Below are positions 17,646-27,460 of a stretch of DNA of 64,000 bases, one piece after another (positions within the stretch are counted from its first letter, which is position 1; each line of letters starts with the position of its first letter). The notes under the pieces are model-generated. The model worked only from the letters and a program-made list of their open reading frames with translations, made no database searches and was not told the DNA's origin. The position numbers and the translations under genes are program-made. Source of the stretch: MGIIb-Q1 sp964342465 (GTDB lineage: Archaea; Thermoplasmatota; Poseidoniia; Poseidoniales; Thalassarchaeaceae); assembly GCA_964342465.1 (NCBI GenBank), contig CAYFFQ010000007.1, positions 1 to 64,000 of the forward strand. The letters are read 5' to 3'.

Positions 17646-18284
17646 ATGCGACCTGCCCACATCCATCTCGCCTCAGCCTCTGAGAGGAGGGGTGCATGGT
17701 TGAAAGTGAACATACCAGACCGCGATGTGAAAATCACCACCTCCGCACTGCTCTCCTGTAATGAAGATGTAGCGACGGGATTGTTGGTCAGCGAGATGGT
17801 CGAGGCGGTCCTCGCCAGCAAGATTGAATCCGCTAGAGCCGAGTTCACAGTGGCGGCATGGGCCGATGAGTCTCTACCAGACATCATCATCGTCGCTGAC
17901 ACCCTCGTTGAGGACCCTGACGACCCTCATCTCGCTCTCGGTAAGCCTCAGAGCAGGGGGGATGCTGCGGCGATGCTGGTCAGACTATCCGGCCGCTCCC
18001 ACAACGTTTGGTCTGGAACCGCCATTCTCTCCAGCGATGGGGAGGATTGGCAGGTCTTCACCGCTGTCGAGCGGGCTGCCGTGGAGTTCTCCGAACTCGG
18101 CGCTGAGACGATTCTCGGGCTACTCGACAGTGGCAGTTGGCTCGGCAAGGCGGGTGGATATGACCTCGCTGGAGAGATGGGTGAATTCGCCTCCCTCGTC
18201 GCCGGAGAGCGGGTCACGGTGCTCGGCTTCGCCCCTCTCGCAATCGGAGAGGTGAGGAGGTTCATTTCCAAGCGAAATGATTGA
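17646..18284 (+). CDS. maf: Maf-like nucleotide pyrophosphatase
   Basis: House-cleaning phosphatase for non-canonical or modified nucleoside triphosphates. The family signature LASASERRGAWL lies at the start, ADTLV in the middle, GKPQSRGDAAAMLVRLSGR with the following HNVWSG, and GKAGGYDLAGEMG near the end. 212 residues is usual. ATG 17646 directly follows GTGGTAGG. Divergent from the KaiC-like gene. The second position of the RSH region and the missing standard SPRR (SERR here) are mild deviations. Confidence 0.88.
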   Translation: MRPAHIHLASASERRGAWLKVNIPDRDVKITTSALLSCNEDVATGLLVSEMVEAVLASKIESARAEFTVAAWADESLPDIIIVADTLVEDPDDPHLALGKPQSRGDAAAMLVRLSGRSHNVWSGTAILSSDGEDWQVFTAVERAAVEFSELGAETILGLLDSGSWLGKAGGYDLAGEMGEFASLVAGERVTVLGFAPLAIGEVRRFISKRND

Positions 18285-18353
18285 ACCCTGATTCAGAGAA
18301 GTTGGTGGAAATAGCTGAGGAATGTTTAACATCAGTGAACCGTTCAATGGCTT

Positions 18354-19118
18354 ATGACAATGTCCTCGCCGACCATAGAAATATCTGGATTGACTCGTGG
18401 ATATGGCTCGGGAAAGAGCAGAGTCGATGTCCTTAAGGAATTGAACATGGGTGTCGAGAGGGGAACCATCTACGGCCTGTTGGGGCCTTCTGGTTGTGGC
18501 AAGACGACCCTCCTCAAAGTGATACTCGGCAGGTTGATTCCAGAAGCCGGCTCGGTCAACGTCTTGGGTGCGGCTCCGGGAGAAAAGCACTCACGCGTCC
18601 CCGGCAGTGCAGTCGGCTACTCACCACAGGAGATTGCGCTCTATGCCGACCTGACCATCGCTGAAACATTCCTGTTCCACGGCAGATTGCATGGTTTGGA
18701 GCGGTCTCACATCAAGGAGAAACAGGATTGGCTTCTTCACTTTCTCGACCTTCCCGAGCCGACAAGACCGGTGGGGAAATTGTCCGGTGGACAGAAGCGC
18801 AGAGTGAGTCTCGCCGTCTCTCTCCTCCACCAACCTGAACTACTGCTGCTCGATGAGCCGACTGTCGGAGTCGACCCCGAACTGCGAGCGAGAGTATGGG
18901 ATTATCTAGGAAAAATATCTGAACTGGGCTGCACAATCATAGTGACAACCCACTACATCGAAGAAGCGTCGAAGGCTGACAGAGTCGGATTGATGAGAAA
19001 TGGGGTACTTCTTGCTGAAGACACACCAGCCTCAGTGATGGATTCACAAGGCGTGAACTCTCTTGAAGAGGCCTTCCTCGCCCTCTGTAAAAGGAGTGAC
19101 GGAGGTGCTCCAAAATGA
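18354..19118 (+). CDS. ABC-2 type exporter, ATP-binding subunit
   Basis: Cytoplasmic ATPase of an ABC exporter: Walker A GPSGCGKTT, Q-loop (SPQEIALYADLT), signature LSGGQKRR, Walker B LLLLDEPTVGVDP and the H-loop THYIEE. The domain matches the drug/antibiotic or ABCH-like group that works with ABC-2 permeases. Its stop overlaps the start of a 78-codon repeat ORF by ATGA, which in turn overlaps the permease gene. A TATA-like GTTTAAC lies about 30 bp before the start. Substrate unknown. Confidence 0.94.
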   Translation: MTMSSPTIEISGLTRGYGSGKSRVDVLKELNMGVERGTIYGLLGPSGCGKTTLLKVILGRLIPEAGSVNVLGAAPGEKHSRVPGSAVGYSPQEIALYADLTIAETFLFHGRLHGLERSHIKEKQDWLLHFLDLPEPTRPVGKLSGGQKRRVSLAVSLLHQPELLLLDEPTVGVDPELRARVWDYLGKISELGCTIIVTTHYIEEASKADRVGLMRNGVLLAEDTPASVMDSQGVNSLEEAFLALCKRSDGGAPK

Positions 19119-19351
19119 CTCAAACTGAGTGCCTCTTCCGACCTGCCCGAACCACCATGACCGACACGGTGTACCCTCACCAGCCTGCCCGAACCACCAT
19201 GACCGACACGGTGTACCCTCGCCGACCTGGCCGAACCACCATGACCGACACGGTGTACCCTCGCCGACCTGGCCGAACCACCATGAGCGACAGGCACACC
19301 ACACCCACTCGACATTCACCATGTACCGTTGCAGAGGTGGTGGGTAGATGA
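19115..19351 (+). CDS. Repeat-encoded 78-aa peptide coupling the ABC genes
   Basis: The ATG (19115) overlaps the upstream stop as ATGA and is preceded by GGAGGT with 8-nt spacing; the stop TGA (19349-19351) overlaps the permease start as ATGA, which has its own GAGGTGG. The middle is a 14-residue repeat (PARTTMTDTVYPRR and close forms) from a 42-bp tandem array, so copy-number change keeps the frame. The product is rich in Thr, Arg and Pro, without signal or membrane segment. Either a translated linker peptide or an intergenic minisatellite kept open to let ribosomes pass to the permease gene. Confidence 0.5.
   Translation: MTQTECLFRPARTTMTDTVYPHQPARTTMTDTVYPRRPGRTTMTDTVYPRRPGRTTMSDRHTTPTRHSPCTVAEVVGR
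19148..19290 (+). repeat. 42-bp tandem repeat array, about 3.4 units, in frame
   Basis: Units begin at 19148, 19190, 19232 and (partial) 19274. Each contains CGAACCACCATGACCGACAC followed by GGTGTACCCTCGCC. The 42-bp period equals 14 codons. Confidence 0.95.
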
Positions 19352-20418
19352 GGTGGGACCGCGTCTACGCCATCTCCGCCCGCAAGTTCGCCTCACTGAG
19401 GCGTGATAAGAGGATGTTCGGATTCATCGTGTTGATGCCAGCCATCCAGATTCTTCTCTTTGGAATTGCCATCGGACAGGCACCGTCGGGCCTTGATTTT
19501 GCAGTCGTCGATGATTCTGATTCACCCTTCTCCAATCAGTTGATTGATGAACTAAATCAGTCTGATTCCCTCGTCATCCACACCGAATATCACACCGTCG
19601 AGTCGGGTCGTGAGTCCATCTCTTCTGGTGAGTTGTGGGGTCTACTCTACATCAGCGAGAATGGTTCCATGGAACTACACCTCGACAATTCGAATCAACA
19701 GATTTCCAATACCATCATCGTGGAGGTCAGAAATGCGATGACCGAAGTGCTGAATGGAGCCGGCGCATCGATTCCACTCGAACTGAGCGACCCAGTCTAT
19801 GGTGAAAAGGACCCCGCCTTCATCGATTTCCTCGCCCCAGGGATAATGACGATGGTCTGCTTCCTCTTCAGTCTGATTTTGACGACGATGGCCTTCGTCG
19901 GCGAGCGCTACGACGGTACCCTCGACCGTATCTTCGCCGCCGGAACCAGACCTAGCGAAGTCCTTGTTGGCCATCTCTCGGCATTCACCACGATTCTCAT
20001 CGGTCAGGTTACTGTGGTGATTCTCATCGCCACCCTCGGCTTCGACATCACCATCGAAGGAAGTGTGATTCTTCTGTTCGTCCTCGGCATGCTCCTCGGC
20101 TGGGCAGCGATGTGTCTCGGTCTCTTCGTCTCCTCCAAGGCGGCGAGTGAATTCCAAGCGATGCAGATCAACATGCCCGTCCTCTTCCCTGTACTCCTTC
20201 TCTCAGGGATTCTATGGCCTGTGCAAGCGCTACCCGATTGGATTCAACCACTTTCTTGGGCTCTTCCGACCACTTGGACGGCTGAGGGATTTCGCTCCAT
20301 CATGTTGCGTGGATGGGGGTTGGACTCATTTGAAGTGCAGATAGCCCTCGGCTACAATCTTCTCTTCGCCGCCTTCGCATTGTTCATTTCCAGCCGCACC
20401 CTCAAGGTCAGGGAATGA
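19348..20418 (+). CDS. ABC-2 type exporter, permease subunit
   Basis: 356 residues with the ABC-2 membrane layout: one N-terminal helix (about 25-45), a large outside domain (about 50-170), then five helices (about 172-350). Recognisable parts are FLAPGIMTMVCFLFSLIL, the ERYDGTLDRIFAAGTRPSE coupling region and the SGILWPVQALPDWIQPLSW loop. It pairs with the ATPase gene upstream through the repeat ORF. ATG 19348 has GAGGTGG seven bases upstream. Exported substrate unknown. Confidence 0.93.
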   Translation: MRWDRVYAISARKFASLRRDKRMFGFIVLMPAIQILLFGIAIGQAPSGLDFAVVDDSDSPFSNQLIDELNQSDSLVIHTEYHTVESGRESISSGELWGLLYISENGSMELHLDNSNQQISNTIIVEVRNAMTEVLNGAGASIPLELSDPVYGEKDPAFIDFLAPGIMTMVCFLFSLILTTMAFVGERYDGTLDRIFAAGTRPSEVLVGHLSAFTTILIGQVTVVILIATLGFDITIEGSVILLFVLGMLLGWAAMCLGLFVSSKAASEFQAMQINMPVLFPVLLLSGILWPVQALPDWIQPLSWALPTTWTAEGFRSIMLRGWGLDSFEVQIALGYNLLFAAFALFISSRTLKVRE

Positions 20419-20576
20419 ATTGCCCAGAGGAGGACCTCAATGGAGTGATGGATTCTTTGTGAGATGGGTGGAACCCCTTCGCGGCAGAGTAGGGTCACTC
20501 ACAACTGAGCCGCCAATAACGCTGTCATCACACCTAAGCCAGCCATCTCACTCGGCCCATGCCGAGGTGTAGTCGA

Positions 20577-22400
20577 TTACTCGACAGTGACGGACTTCGC
20601 CAGATTTCTCGGCTTGTCAACATCCTTACCCAAAGCCACCGCTGTGTGATATGCGAGAAGTTGCAGTGGAAGAACCGTCAACAGCGGTGAGAGCACCTGA
20701 TGCGTGGAAGGAACGGCTATCGAAATATCCGCCTCCAAAGCCGCCTCCTCGTCGCCCTCATCGTGAATCAATATAATGCGCGCCCCACGCGCACGACACT
20801 CCTGGACATTGGAGAGGGTTTTCTCCCTGAACTTGTCCTTGGGACAAATTACCACGACCGGACTCCCCTCCTCGAGCAGAGCGATTGGTCCATGTTTCAT
20901 CTCCCCAGCGGGGTAGGCCAAGCAGGGGATGTAGGCCACTTCCATCAGTTTCAAAGCCCCTTCTCTTGCCACCGGAGCCGATTGGCCGCGGCCGAGGAAA
21001 AGCACGTGTTTGGCATTCTTGAGTGCTTCAACCGCCTCTGAGATTGCCCCCTGATTCATCAGGTAACCCTCAATCTGATTGGGGATGTCTCCAAGAGCCG
21101 TGACCACCTCTCTACCCCTGTTTCTTGACATTCCGCGGGTTCTGCCGACCTGCAGGGAGAAGATTGTGAGAGCAGCCACCATGTTGCTGAAGGCCTTGGT
21201 TGATGCCACCGCCTGTTCCGGCCCAGAGTGGATGTAGACGCCTCGACCACACTGGCGGGCTATGGATGAGCCGACCACATTGACGACCCCCATGACCTTG
21301 CCACCCTGAAGTTGAATTTCCTTTACGGCGGTCAGGGTGTCTGCTGTTTCGCCGCTCTGGCTGACTGCGAAATAGAGAGCGGCGGCCGAAATCACCGGAT
21401 TGTTATGCTTGAACTCGCTGGCAACATGAGATTGGCTCGGCACCCGCGCCAACTCTTCGATGGCGAGCCGCCCGACCTGGCAGGCGTGCAGGGCCGTTCC
21501 ACAGCCGATGAGACGGACATGTGATATCTCTCCCAACTGTTCAGCGGAGAGGTCCAGTCCACCGAGCCTGCCGGTGCCGTCATGGTGTACGATTCGTCCT
21601 GAAATACACTGCCTGAGGGATTCCGGTTGTTCATGAATCTCCTTGAGCATGAAGTGTGGGAAGTCTCCGAGTTCTGCAACGCCCCAACTCTCTTCCATTG
21701 TCGTCACCAAAGCTTCCGACGAGCCGCCATCGACTCTGCTCGTCTCTACATTGCCGGCTCTGAGCAGGGCGAGGTCACCATCTTCGAGGAAGATGACTCG
21801 GTTGGTGTGAGGTGTGAGCGCGTGTGGGTCGCTGGCCACGAATGACTCTCCCTCGCCCAGTCCGACGACAAGTGGGGAGCCGTTGCGAGCACAGACTATC
21901 AGGTCTTCATCCTCGAACAAGACGCAAAGGCCCCAAGTTCCGCGTGTGACCTTGAGGGCGTTTCTGACCGAATCGAGAGGGCCCAATCCACCACTACGCG
22001 CCCTGAATATGAGATGTGCAAGAACTTCCGAATCCGTTTCTGATGAGAGGTTCACCCCTTCTCTGCTCAACGAATCACGGAGAGCCCGCGAATTCTCGAT
22101 GATGCCGTTATGGATGATTGCTATGCTACCATCCTCTGATAGATGAGGGTGGGCGTTCTCGTCAGTCACTCCACCATGCGTCGCCCAGCGGGTGTGGGCG
22201 ATGCCACAATTCCCTTTCATCGCCGCCGGTAGAATCGCCTCGAGATTTGCCACCCTGCCAACACATTTGCTGGTGTGGATGGTATCGTTGAGAACGGCTA
22301 TTCCTGAGGAGTCGTACCCTCTGTACTCAAGACGACGTAGACCCTCGATAAGCAGGCCTGATGCGTTTTTGTCGCCGATATAACCGAAAATGCCGCACAT
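20577..22400 (-). CDS. glmS: Glutamine--fructose-6-phosphate aminotransferase (isomerizing)
   Basis: Makes glucosamine-6-phosphate from fructose-6-phosphate and glutamine, the entry to amino-sugar synthesis for surface glycans. N-terminal class II glutaminase with catalytic Cys2 (MCGIFGYIG) and RRLEYRGYDSSG; two SIS domains (GCGTALHACQV, SQSGETADT, GRGQSAPVAREGALK); C-terminal LAKSVTVE. 607 residues is normal. It starts 10 bp after the giant subtilisin gene and is probably co-transcribed with it. The end is convergent with the ABC permease; the 158 bp between show nothing clear. Confidence 0.97.
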   Translation of the reverse strand: MCGIFGYIGDKNASGLLIEGLRRLEYRGYDSSGIAVLNDTIHTSKCVGRVANLEAILPAAMKGNCGIAHTRWATHGGVTDENAHPHLSEDGSIAIIHNGIIENSRALRDSLSREGVNLSSETDSEVLAHLIFRARSGGLGPLDSVRNALKVTRGTWGLCVLFEDEDLIVCARNGSPLVVGLGEGESFVASDPHALTPHTNRVIFLEDGDLALLRAGNVETSRVDGGSSEALVTTMEESWGVAELGDFPHFMLKEIHEQPESLRQCISGRIVHHDGTGRLGGLDLSAEQLGEISHVRLIGCGTALHACQVGRLAIEELARVPSQSHVASEFKHNNPVISAAALYFAVSQSGETADTLTAVKEIQLQGGKVMGVVNVVGSSIARQCGRGVYIHSGPEQAVASTKAFSNMVAALTIFSLQVGRTRGMSRNRGREVVTALGDIPNQIEGYLMNQGAISEAVEALKNAKHVLFLGRGQSAPVAREGALKLMEVAYIPCLAYPAGEMKHGPIALLEEGSPVVVICPKDKFREKTLSNVQECRARGARIILIHDEGDEEAALEADISIAVPSTHQVLSPLLTVLPLQLLAYHTAVALGKDVDKPRNLAKSVTVE

Positions 22401-22410
22401 CGGGATGACC

Positions 22411-25400
22411 TCATAGTTTGATTCGCTCGGAACATACAGGACAGGTCACCCGCTTCAATTCAATACTTTTGATGCGGAAGGTCGCTCCACACTCGCAGGT
22501 GACATCTCTTCCCGGCGGCGGGGGGAGGGTTCCTAATTGCATCGGTGTCGGCGGTGGAGGCAGAACATCGTCAAGACCTGTCTGCGGAGAATCCGCCGAA
22601 GTGATGGATTCACTGGTTGATTTCTCCTGTTTGGTCCGTAGCCGCCGTCGTTCCCGCCGCTTCTTGGCGCCATCAATCGTCGCTTCTCCCTCACTCTCGG
22701 GAACAGCGGCGGATTTTGACGACTCCGATGACTCCTCGACCTGATACGCACCGATTTCTTCAGCAACATCATCCGCTGAAACCCTTCCATCATGCTCGGA
22801 ATCTTCTGCCGACTCTGAATCAACGGCCGACGCCATTGCGGACGATTGCGGCTCGGCGACGAGAGTGACGAGTTCTTCATCGACATCGAGAACCTCGTCA
22901 TCATCCTCCACCTCCACCCGCAGAGTGGAACGCCTCCGTCTGCGGTGGGTCACCAAGCCCGCAGATACCAACATCATCAGAGTGATGCCGACGGAGCATG
23001 CGACGGCGAGTATCTTCCAAGCCAATTCAAAGGTTCTCTCATCAAGGCCAGTCCACAGTCTAATCGTATTGAGGATACCGCCACCATCCACAGTGATGGA
23101 ACTGTCGTCGATGAGCATCCTCGCCCGCGGCCCGTCCATCGATGAGCGATAGAAGATGTGGGTCTCACCCTCGCTGTCACTTCTTCCTACCAGAGTGAGA
23201 GAGCCCTGTGTCATCGGTGTACCGAAGTGGACCCCTTCATCATCGATGAGCGAATAGATGACCTGCCTTCCGCCCGGTGTCACCGCATCGTGGAACAACT
23301 GAATGCCTCTGTCGGTCTTGACGGCGGCAATTGCCGACAAGCCCGCGGCCTCGAATCTTACCACATTCTGTGCCTGCATGCTGCTGTCAGAGATGAGAAC
23401 AACCAATTCGGTATCGAATCCATACCCCTCACTCCAGACGATGACAAGTCTCTCCTCACCCTCGCCATTGTCGTCCACGAACAGCAGGTTGTGTGGTGAA
23501 TCATCCCCGATGGCCATCTTGAATGACCAGTTCTCCTGAGACTCCTCGCCGTGTGCATAGAAAGTTCCCACGCGCTCCACCCCTGTCTCGTCATCGCGCG
23601 TCGCCTGAAACGTCAGGTGAACCCAATCATTCCCTCCATCCAGATGAACTGCGCCAGTCTGCCCGAGCGGAGGTTGGAAACCGGTGACTACATCCCTTGT
23701 CAGTTGCCACGACCCACTCGACAGTGGGGAGATGGCAGAGAGGAGAAAAATGGAGGTGATGTCGTCATAGGTACCTGAGGTGAAGAGGTCGCGGTGATAA
23801 CCTGCAACATAGACTGAACCGTCATCGTTCAGAGAGAGACCGATGCCCCAATAGGTCCCCTCGGCGAGCATCAATGGTGGCATCAGGTCGAGAACCTCTG
23901 CCTTGGTGCATGAGAGGTCGACCGAGGTGAATGAAAGGGTCGTCTGGGTGACTCCGAACTCATCTGTAAAACGGCGAGTCCAGGCGACATACGCCGAGTC
24001 GGACTCGCCCGGTTGCATCACGAACTCACCCGCCCAATCACTCTCCAGTTCAAGACAGGTGATGAGGTCATACTTGCTGTTGATGCGATGAATCCAAATC
24101 GAGCTTGAATCGCCTGTGAACAGCAGATTCTCACCAGCCACACCGAAGAAGGAGAGTACCTCATGACCCTCGGGCAGGTCTAGAACTCGCGCCCCCTGCA
24201 ACTGCGACTCATCTACCAGTAGGTCGAATACCAGTTGGTTGTTCTCGCTGTTCAAGTCCACTCCACCATCATAGGTGACCGTCGCTCTGAGCCTCTCTTC
24301 AGCGATATCGAAGGTGCCTTCGTGCAAGGTGAATGGGACATCGACATAACCCGCGCCGGGGACGATGTTCAGACTGCGCCCATCATCCAATACCTCCCAT
24401 CCGATTTCCGTCCACCTCTCCAAGGTGAATGTCACACCTGATGCGGCATCACCCGCGAGGTTCTCCACCCGCACTTCGATGACCACATCTCCATCGGGAT
24501 TGCTGACCGACGGGTTCGTGCGAGCCGCCCCTGACCGTATGGCTAAGTCAACACCGGAAGGGCGAGGATTGACGGTGAACTCACGTGACCCCTGATTGTT
24601 GTCGGTGTTGTACTCTCCGCCAGAATCCATGCTCACCTGCACCGATATCGTGTGGGTGCCGATGTTGGTTGCATGGTAGCCGAGGACGGCAGAGAAGGTG
24701 TCAGTGGAGTCAATCACGCCCACCACCTGGGATGTGACGGCGATATCTCCCTCGAAAAGTATGATGTCGATGTTTCTAGCGTGAGCATCCCCGCTGTTCC
24801 TGATGGCGACTTCGACATTGAGAAAAGAATCTGAGAAAGCATCCTCCACAGTCACACCATTTTCACTGATGACGATATCCCCCACGATTTCAAGGTCAGG
24901 AGATGGTGGAACATTGTCGACATAGATATACCTCTCAATCGGTGTGCTGGTCCAGCCATTTTCCGAGACCAGCCGTACATAGAGAACATGACCCCCATCT
25001 AGAACTGTTGTGGAATCCCAGTTCGTGAACCACTGTTGCGAATCGCAGGTGTCACGATTGGGGTCTTCACAGACATAGGGGTAGTCAAGGTTCGTATATG
25101 CCGATTGCCAATCTCCATCCTCCCCGACACGGTATTCAATGGATTCACCCAAAACCGCTTTGTATTCTCCTCTTAGAGGAACTGAGGAACCTTGGATAGG
25201 TGCATAACCACTCGGTTCGACAAGGGTCAACGAGTTTTCCCCGAGCATGTATTCCGCCCAAGCAGGGTCAGACCATCTGCCCGCTGAGTCACGGGTTCTC
25301 ATCTCCACATAGAGGGTGGCGCCATCGTGCCACAACTCCGGTGTGAGGTCGAATGTCCAGTTCTCTACGCCATCGGCCTGTTGCCAATTGAATGCCGTCT

Positions 25401-27405
25401 TGTTTTGCAGTTCCCAACTCTGTTGGTTACTGTTCCACAACTGAAATTTATAGCGAGCCGACACCCACACGCCTGCCAATTCGTTCGTTCCGTTTCCCAC
25501 CTGTGCGGCATCTTCCGAGGACATGTTGGCGCTGCCCCTGATTCGGTAGGTCTCTCCCGCTGCGAGCCATGTGCCGTTCACCGGGCTGTCATGGGTCAAC
25601 CAATCCCCACCGGAGATGTCGAGAATCTGTGAAGCGTCAACTCTACCGAATCCCTCGGTTTCGTTCCATACCTGACCGTTGATGGTGATGCTTGGTTCGA
25701 CGATGAATTCGCTGTTGTTCTGGAGTGCCGACTTGATATCCGCCGGCTCAAAGTTCGGATTGACCTGTAGTATCAAGGCACAAAGACCGGATACCAGCGG
25801 CGTCGACATGCTGGTTCCTGACATCGACACATAATCATCGTCTGCGAGGACAGTTCCCCCGATTGGCCCACTCGCTGCGTGTTGAGCGGATTGGATATTA
25901 GTTCCTGGAGCGATCAGGTCGGGTTTCAATTCGTCCCACTGGTCGCTGTCGCCATCATCAAGGCGGGGGCCCCAGTTGGAATAGTCGGCGAGGGTGTCAT
26001 CATTTCGAGTGATGGTGTTGTAGTCGTCAGATGCCGCCACTGCGATGCACTTATCGGCGGACGCTGGAGCCGCGACATAGCGAGCCCCGTCATTTCCCAT
26101 GGCGCAGACCGGTGTTATCCCCGCATCCCACGCATCATTGACGATTCGCGCTTCAGCACTGGTTCCGTTGTCACCCATGTCCTGTTCACCGACAGGTGAG
26201 CGCGCCCTTCCGAATGACATCGACATGATGTCGATTCCGTTTGATGATGCGTTGTTTCCCCACTCGGTATTCTTGTTGTTTATGGTCCAGTTGATACCTG
26301 AAATCGTGTACTGGGTGTTCGACCTGCCGATGTCGGTGAAGACCTTCACATCAACGAGGTATGCCCCCGGTGCGATACCGATGTTCGCCCTGTTAGGACC
26401 ACCCGTCCCCAATGCGATTCCAGCCACATGGGTCCCGTGACCTGCGGTGTCATCAGGGTCAACTGAACCGTCATTCTGCTGATTGTTGATGGAATCGGTT
26501 GCATCGAATCCAGCCAGCCATTTCTGGTCATCATAGGAGTTTGCATCACTGTCTGGGTCATCATTTTGGTCATCGAAATCATTGAGAGAGCGATGTTCAT
26601 TATCGACTCCTGAATCAAGTATGGCGATGACCACGCCATCACCTCTGACACCGAGCATGTGGGCACCGGTAGTGTACTCCTCACTCTCCCTCGCCTTGAC
26701 CGCCTTGGCTGCGACTTCGAGGGTCGGCACCATCACATTCTGTTGCTCGATGACCACCACACCATTGAGGTGATAGAGGTCCAAAAGGGCGCTTTGAGGC
26801 ACCTTGTCAACGATGATGGAGTCCAACTCACCCACGGTGAACATGGTCGCACCGCCATCCTCTCCCACCCATCCATGACTGAACAGAATCTCCTCGACCG
26901 CAGAAATCTCCGCTTCCTGCGGATGCCATGCGAAATCGATGATGACTGCTACTGTCAGCCGCCCATCCTCGGCGGTGATTGCGGTTGGCGACTGTGACGG
27001 ATAGACTCCGGCCAAGATGTATTGGAGTCGGTCATCCATTCCATTCCAATCGAGGTCCGGCCCGTAGGCGAACCACCACTCCGCCTCTTCTGCACTCCAA
27101 CTGCCGATGGGTGCCACCGGAGTCCTCAACGGAGTGGGGCATACTTCGCCGTTCTCGCAAATCAGCGGCGGAATCCCATCGACCATGATGGGAGGCGAGA
27201 ACAGACCTGCCCCCGATGAAGCCATGTTCTGCTCGGCCCCTACCCCTTTCCCCTCCAAATCTGCCGCATTGAAGTCGGAAGGGAGAAGCAGAAGCATGGG
27301 GGCGGCGAGCATCAGACAAGCGAAAAGAAGCGCCGACATCGATTGCTGACCAGACACAGCACCTACCCCTACGGAGTCTTTGACTCCGGAATGTGATATA
27401 AGCAC
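22411..27405 (-). CDS. Giant membrane-anchored subtilisin-like (S8) protease with zinc ribbon
   Basis: A 1664-residue exported protease. Signal peptide (about 23-48; an alternative start is ATG 27339). S8 catalytic domain with D264 (VVIAILDSGVD), H323 (GHGTHVAG), oxyanion N438 and S532 (SGTSMSTPLVSG). Then beta-rich modules, including CARDB-like repeats (about 870-1110), and a C-terminal propeller-like part. One membrane helix (about 1462-1485) is followed by RRRRR, a long acidic cytoplasmic tail, a PPPPTP segment and a final zinc ribbon (CECG...CPVC, 152-173 residues after the helix). Sits between a rhomboid protease gene and glmS on one strand. Target unknown. Confidence 0.93.
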   Translation of the reverse strand: MLISHSGVKDSVGVGAVSGQQSMSALLFACLMLAAPMLLLLPSDFNAADLEGKGVGAEQNMASSGAGLFSPPIMVDGIPPLICENGEVCPTPLRTPVAPIGSWSAEEAEWWFAYGPDLDWNGMDDRLQYILAGVYPSQSPTAITAEDGRLTVAVIIDFAWHPQEAEISAVEEILFSHGWVGEDGGATMFTVGELDSIIVDKVPQSALLDLYHLNGVVVIEQQNVMVPTLEVAAKAVKARESEEYTTGAHMLGVRGDGVVIAILDSGVDNEHRSLNDFDDQNDDPDSDANSYDDQKWLAGFDATDSINNQQNDGSVDPDDTAGHGTHVAGIALGTGGPNRANIGIAPGAYLVDVKVFTDIGRSNTQYTISGINWTINNKNTEWGNNASSNGIDIMSMSFGRARSPVGEQDMGDNGTSAEARIVNDAWDAGITPVCAMGNDGARYVAAPASADKCIAVAASDDYNTITRNDDTLADYSNWGPRLDDGDSDQWDELKPDLIAPGTNIQSAQHAASGPIGGTVLADDDYVSMSGTSMSTPLVSGLCALILQVNPNFEPADIKSALQNNSEFIVEPSITINGQVWNETEGFGRVDASQILDISGGDWLTHDSPVNGTWLAAGETYRIRGSANMSSEDAAQVGNGTNELAGVWVSARYKFQLWNSNQQSWELQNKTAFNWQQADGVENWTFDLTPELWHDGATLYVEMRTRDSAGRWSDPAWAEYMLGENSLTLVEPSGYAPIQGSSVPLRGEYKAVLGESIEYRVGEDGDWQSAYTNLDYPYVCEDPNRDTCDSQQWFTNWDSTTVLDGGHVLYVRLVSENGWTSTPIERYIYVDNVPPSPDLEIVGDIVISENGVTVEDAFSDSFLNVEVAIRNSGDAHARNIDIILFEGDIAVTSQVVGVIDSTDTFSAVLGYHATNIGTHTISVQVSMDSGGEYNTDNNQGSREFTVNPRPSGVDLAIRSGAARTNPSVSNPDGDVVIEVRVENLAGDAASGVTFTLERWTEIGWEVLDDGRSLNIVPGAGYVDVPFTLHEGTFDIAEERLRATVTYDGGVDLNSENNQLVFDLLVDESQLQGARVLDLPEGHEVLSFFGVAGENLLFTGDSSSIWIHRINSKYDLITCLELESDWAGEFVMQPGESDSAYVAWTRRFTDEFGVTQTTLSFTSVDLSCTKAEVLDLMPPLMLAEGTYWGIGLSLNDDGSVYVAGYHRDLFTSGTYDDITSIFLLSAISPLSSGSWQLTRDVVTGFQPPLGQTGAVHLDGGNDWVHLTFQATRDDETGVERVGTFYAHGEESQENWSFKMAIGDDSPHNLLFVDDNGEGEERLVIVWSEGYGFDTELVVLISDSSMQAQNVVRFEAAGLSAIAAVKTDRGIQLFHDAVTPGGRQVIYSLIDDEGVHFGTPMTQGSLTLVGRSDSEGETHIFYRSSMDGPRARMLIDDSSITVDGGGILNTIRLWTGLDERTFELAWKILAVACSVGITLMMLVSAGLVTHRRRRRSTLRVEVEDDDEVLDVDEELVTLVAEPQSSAMASAVDSESAEDSEHDGRVSADDVAEEIGAYQVEESSESSKSAAVPESEGEATIDGAKKRRERRRLRTKQEKSTSESITSADSPQTGLDDVLPPPPTPMQLGTLPPPPGRDVTCECGATFRIKSIELKRVTCPVCSERIKL

Positions 27406-27460
27406 AATTGCCGTTGGTGCGGCTCTACATTAATCCACCGAGTCGGTTGACATCATCATT

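Noticed and set aside
17579..17666. Longer N-terminus for the KaiC-like ATPase
   Set aside because: The extra 29 codons overlap the divergent maf start and look unlike protein; ATG 17579 has its own ribosome site.
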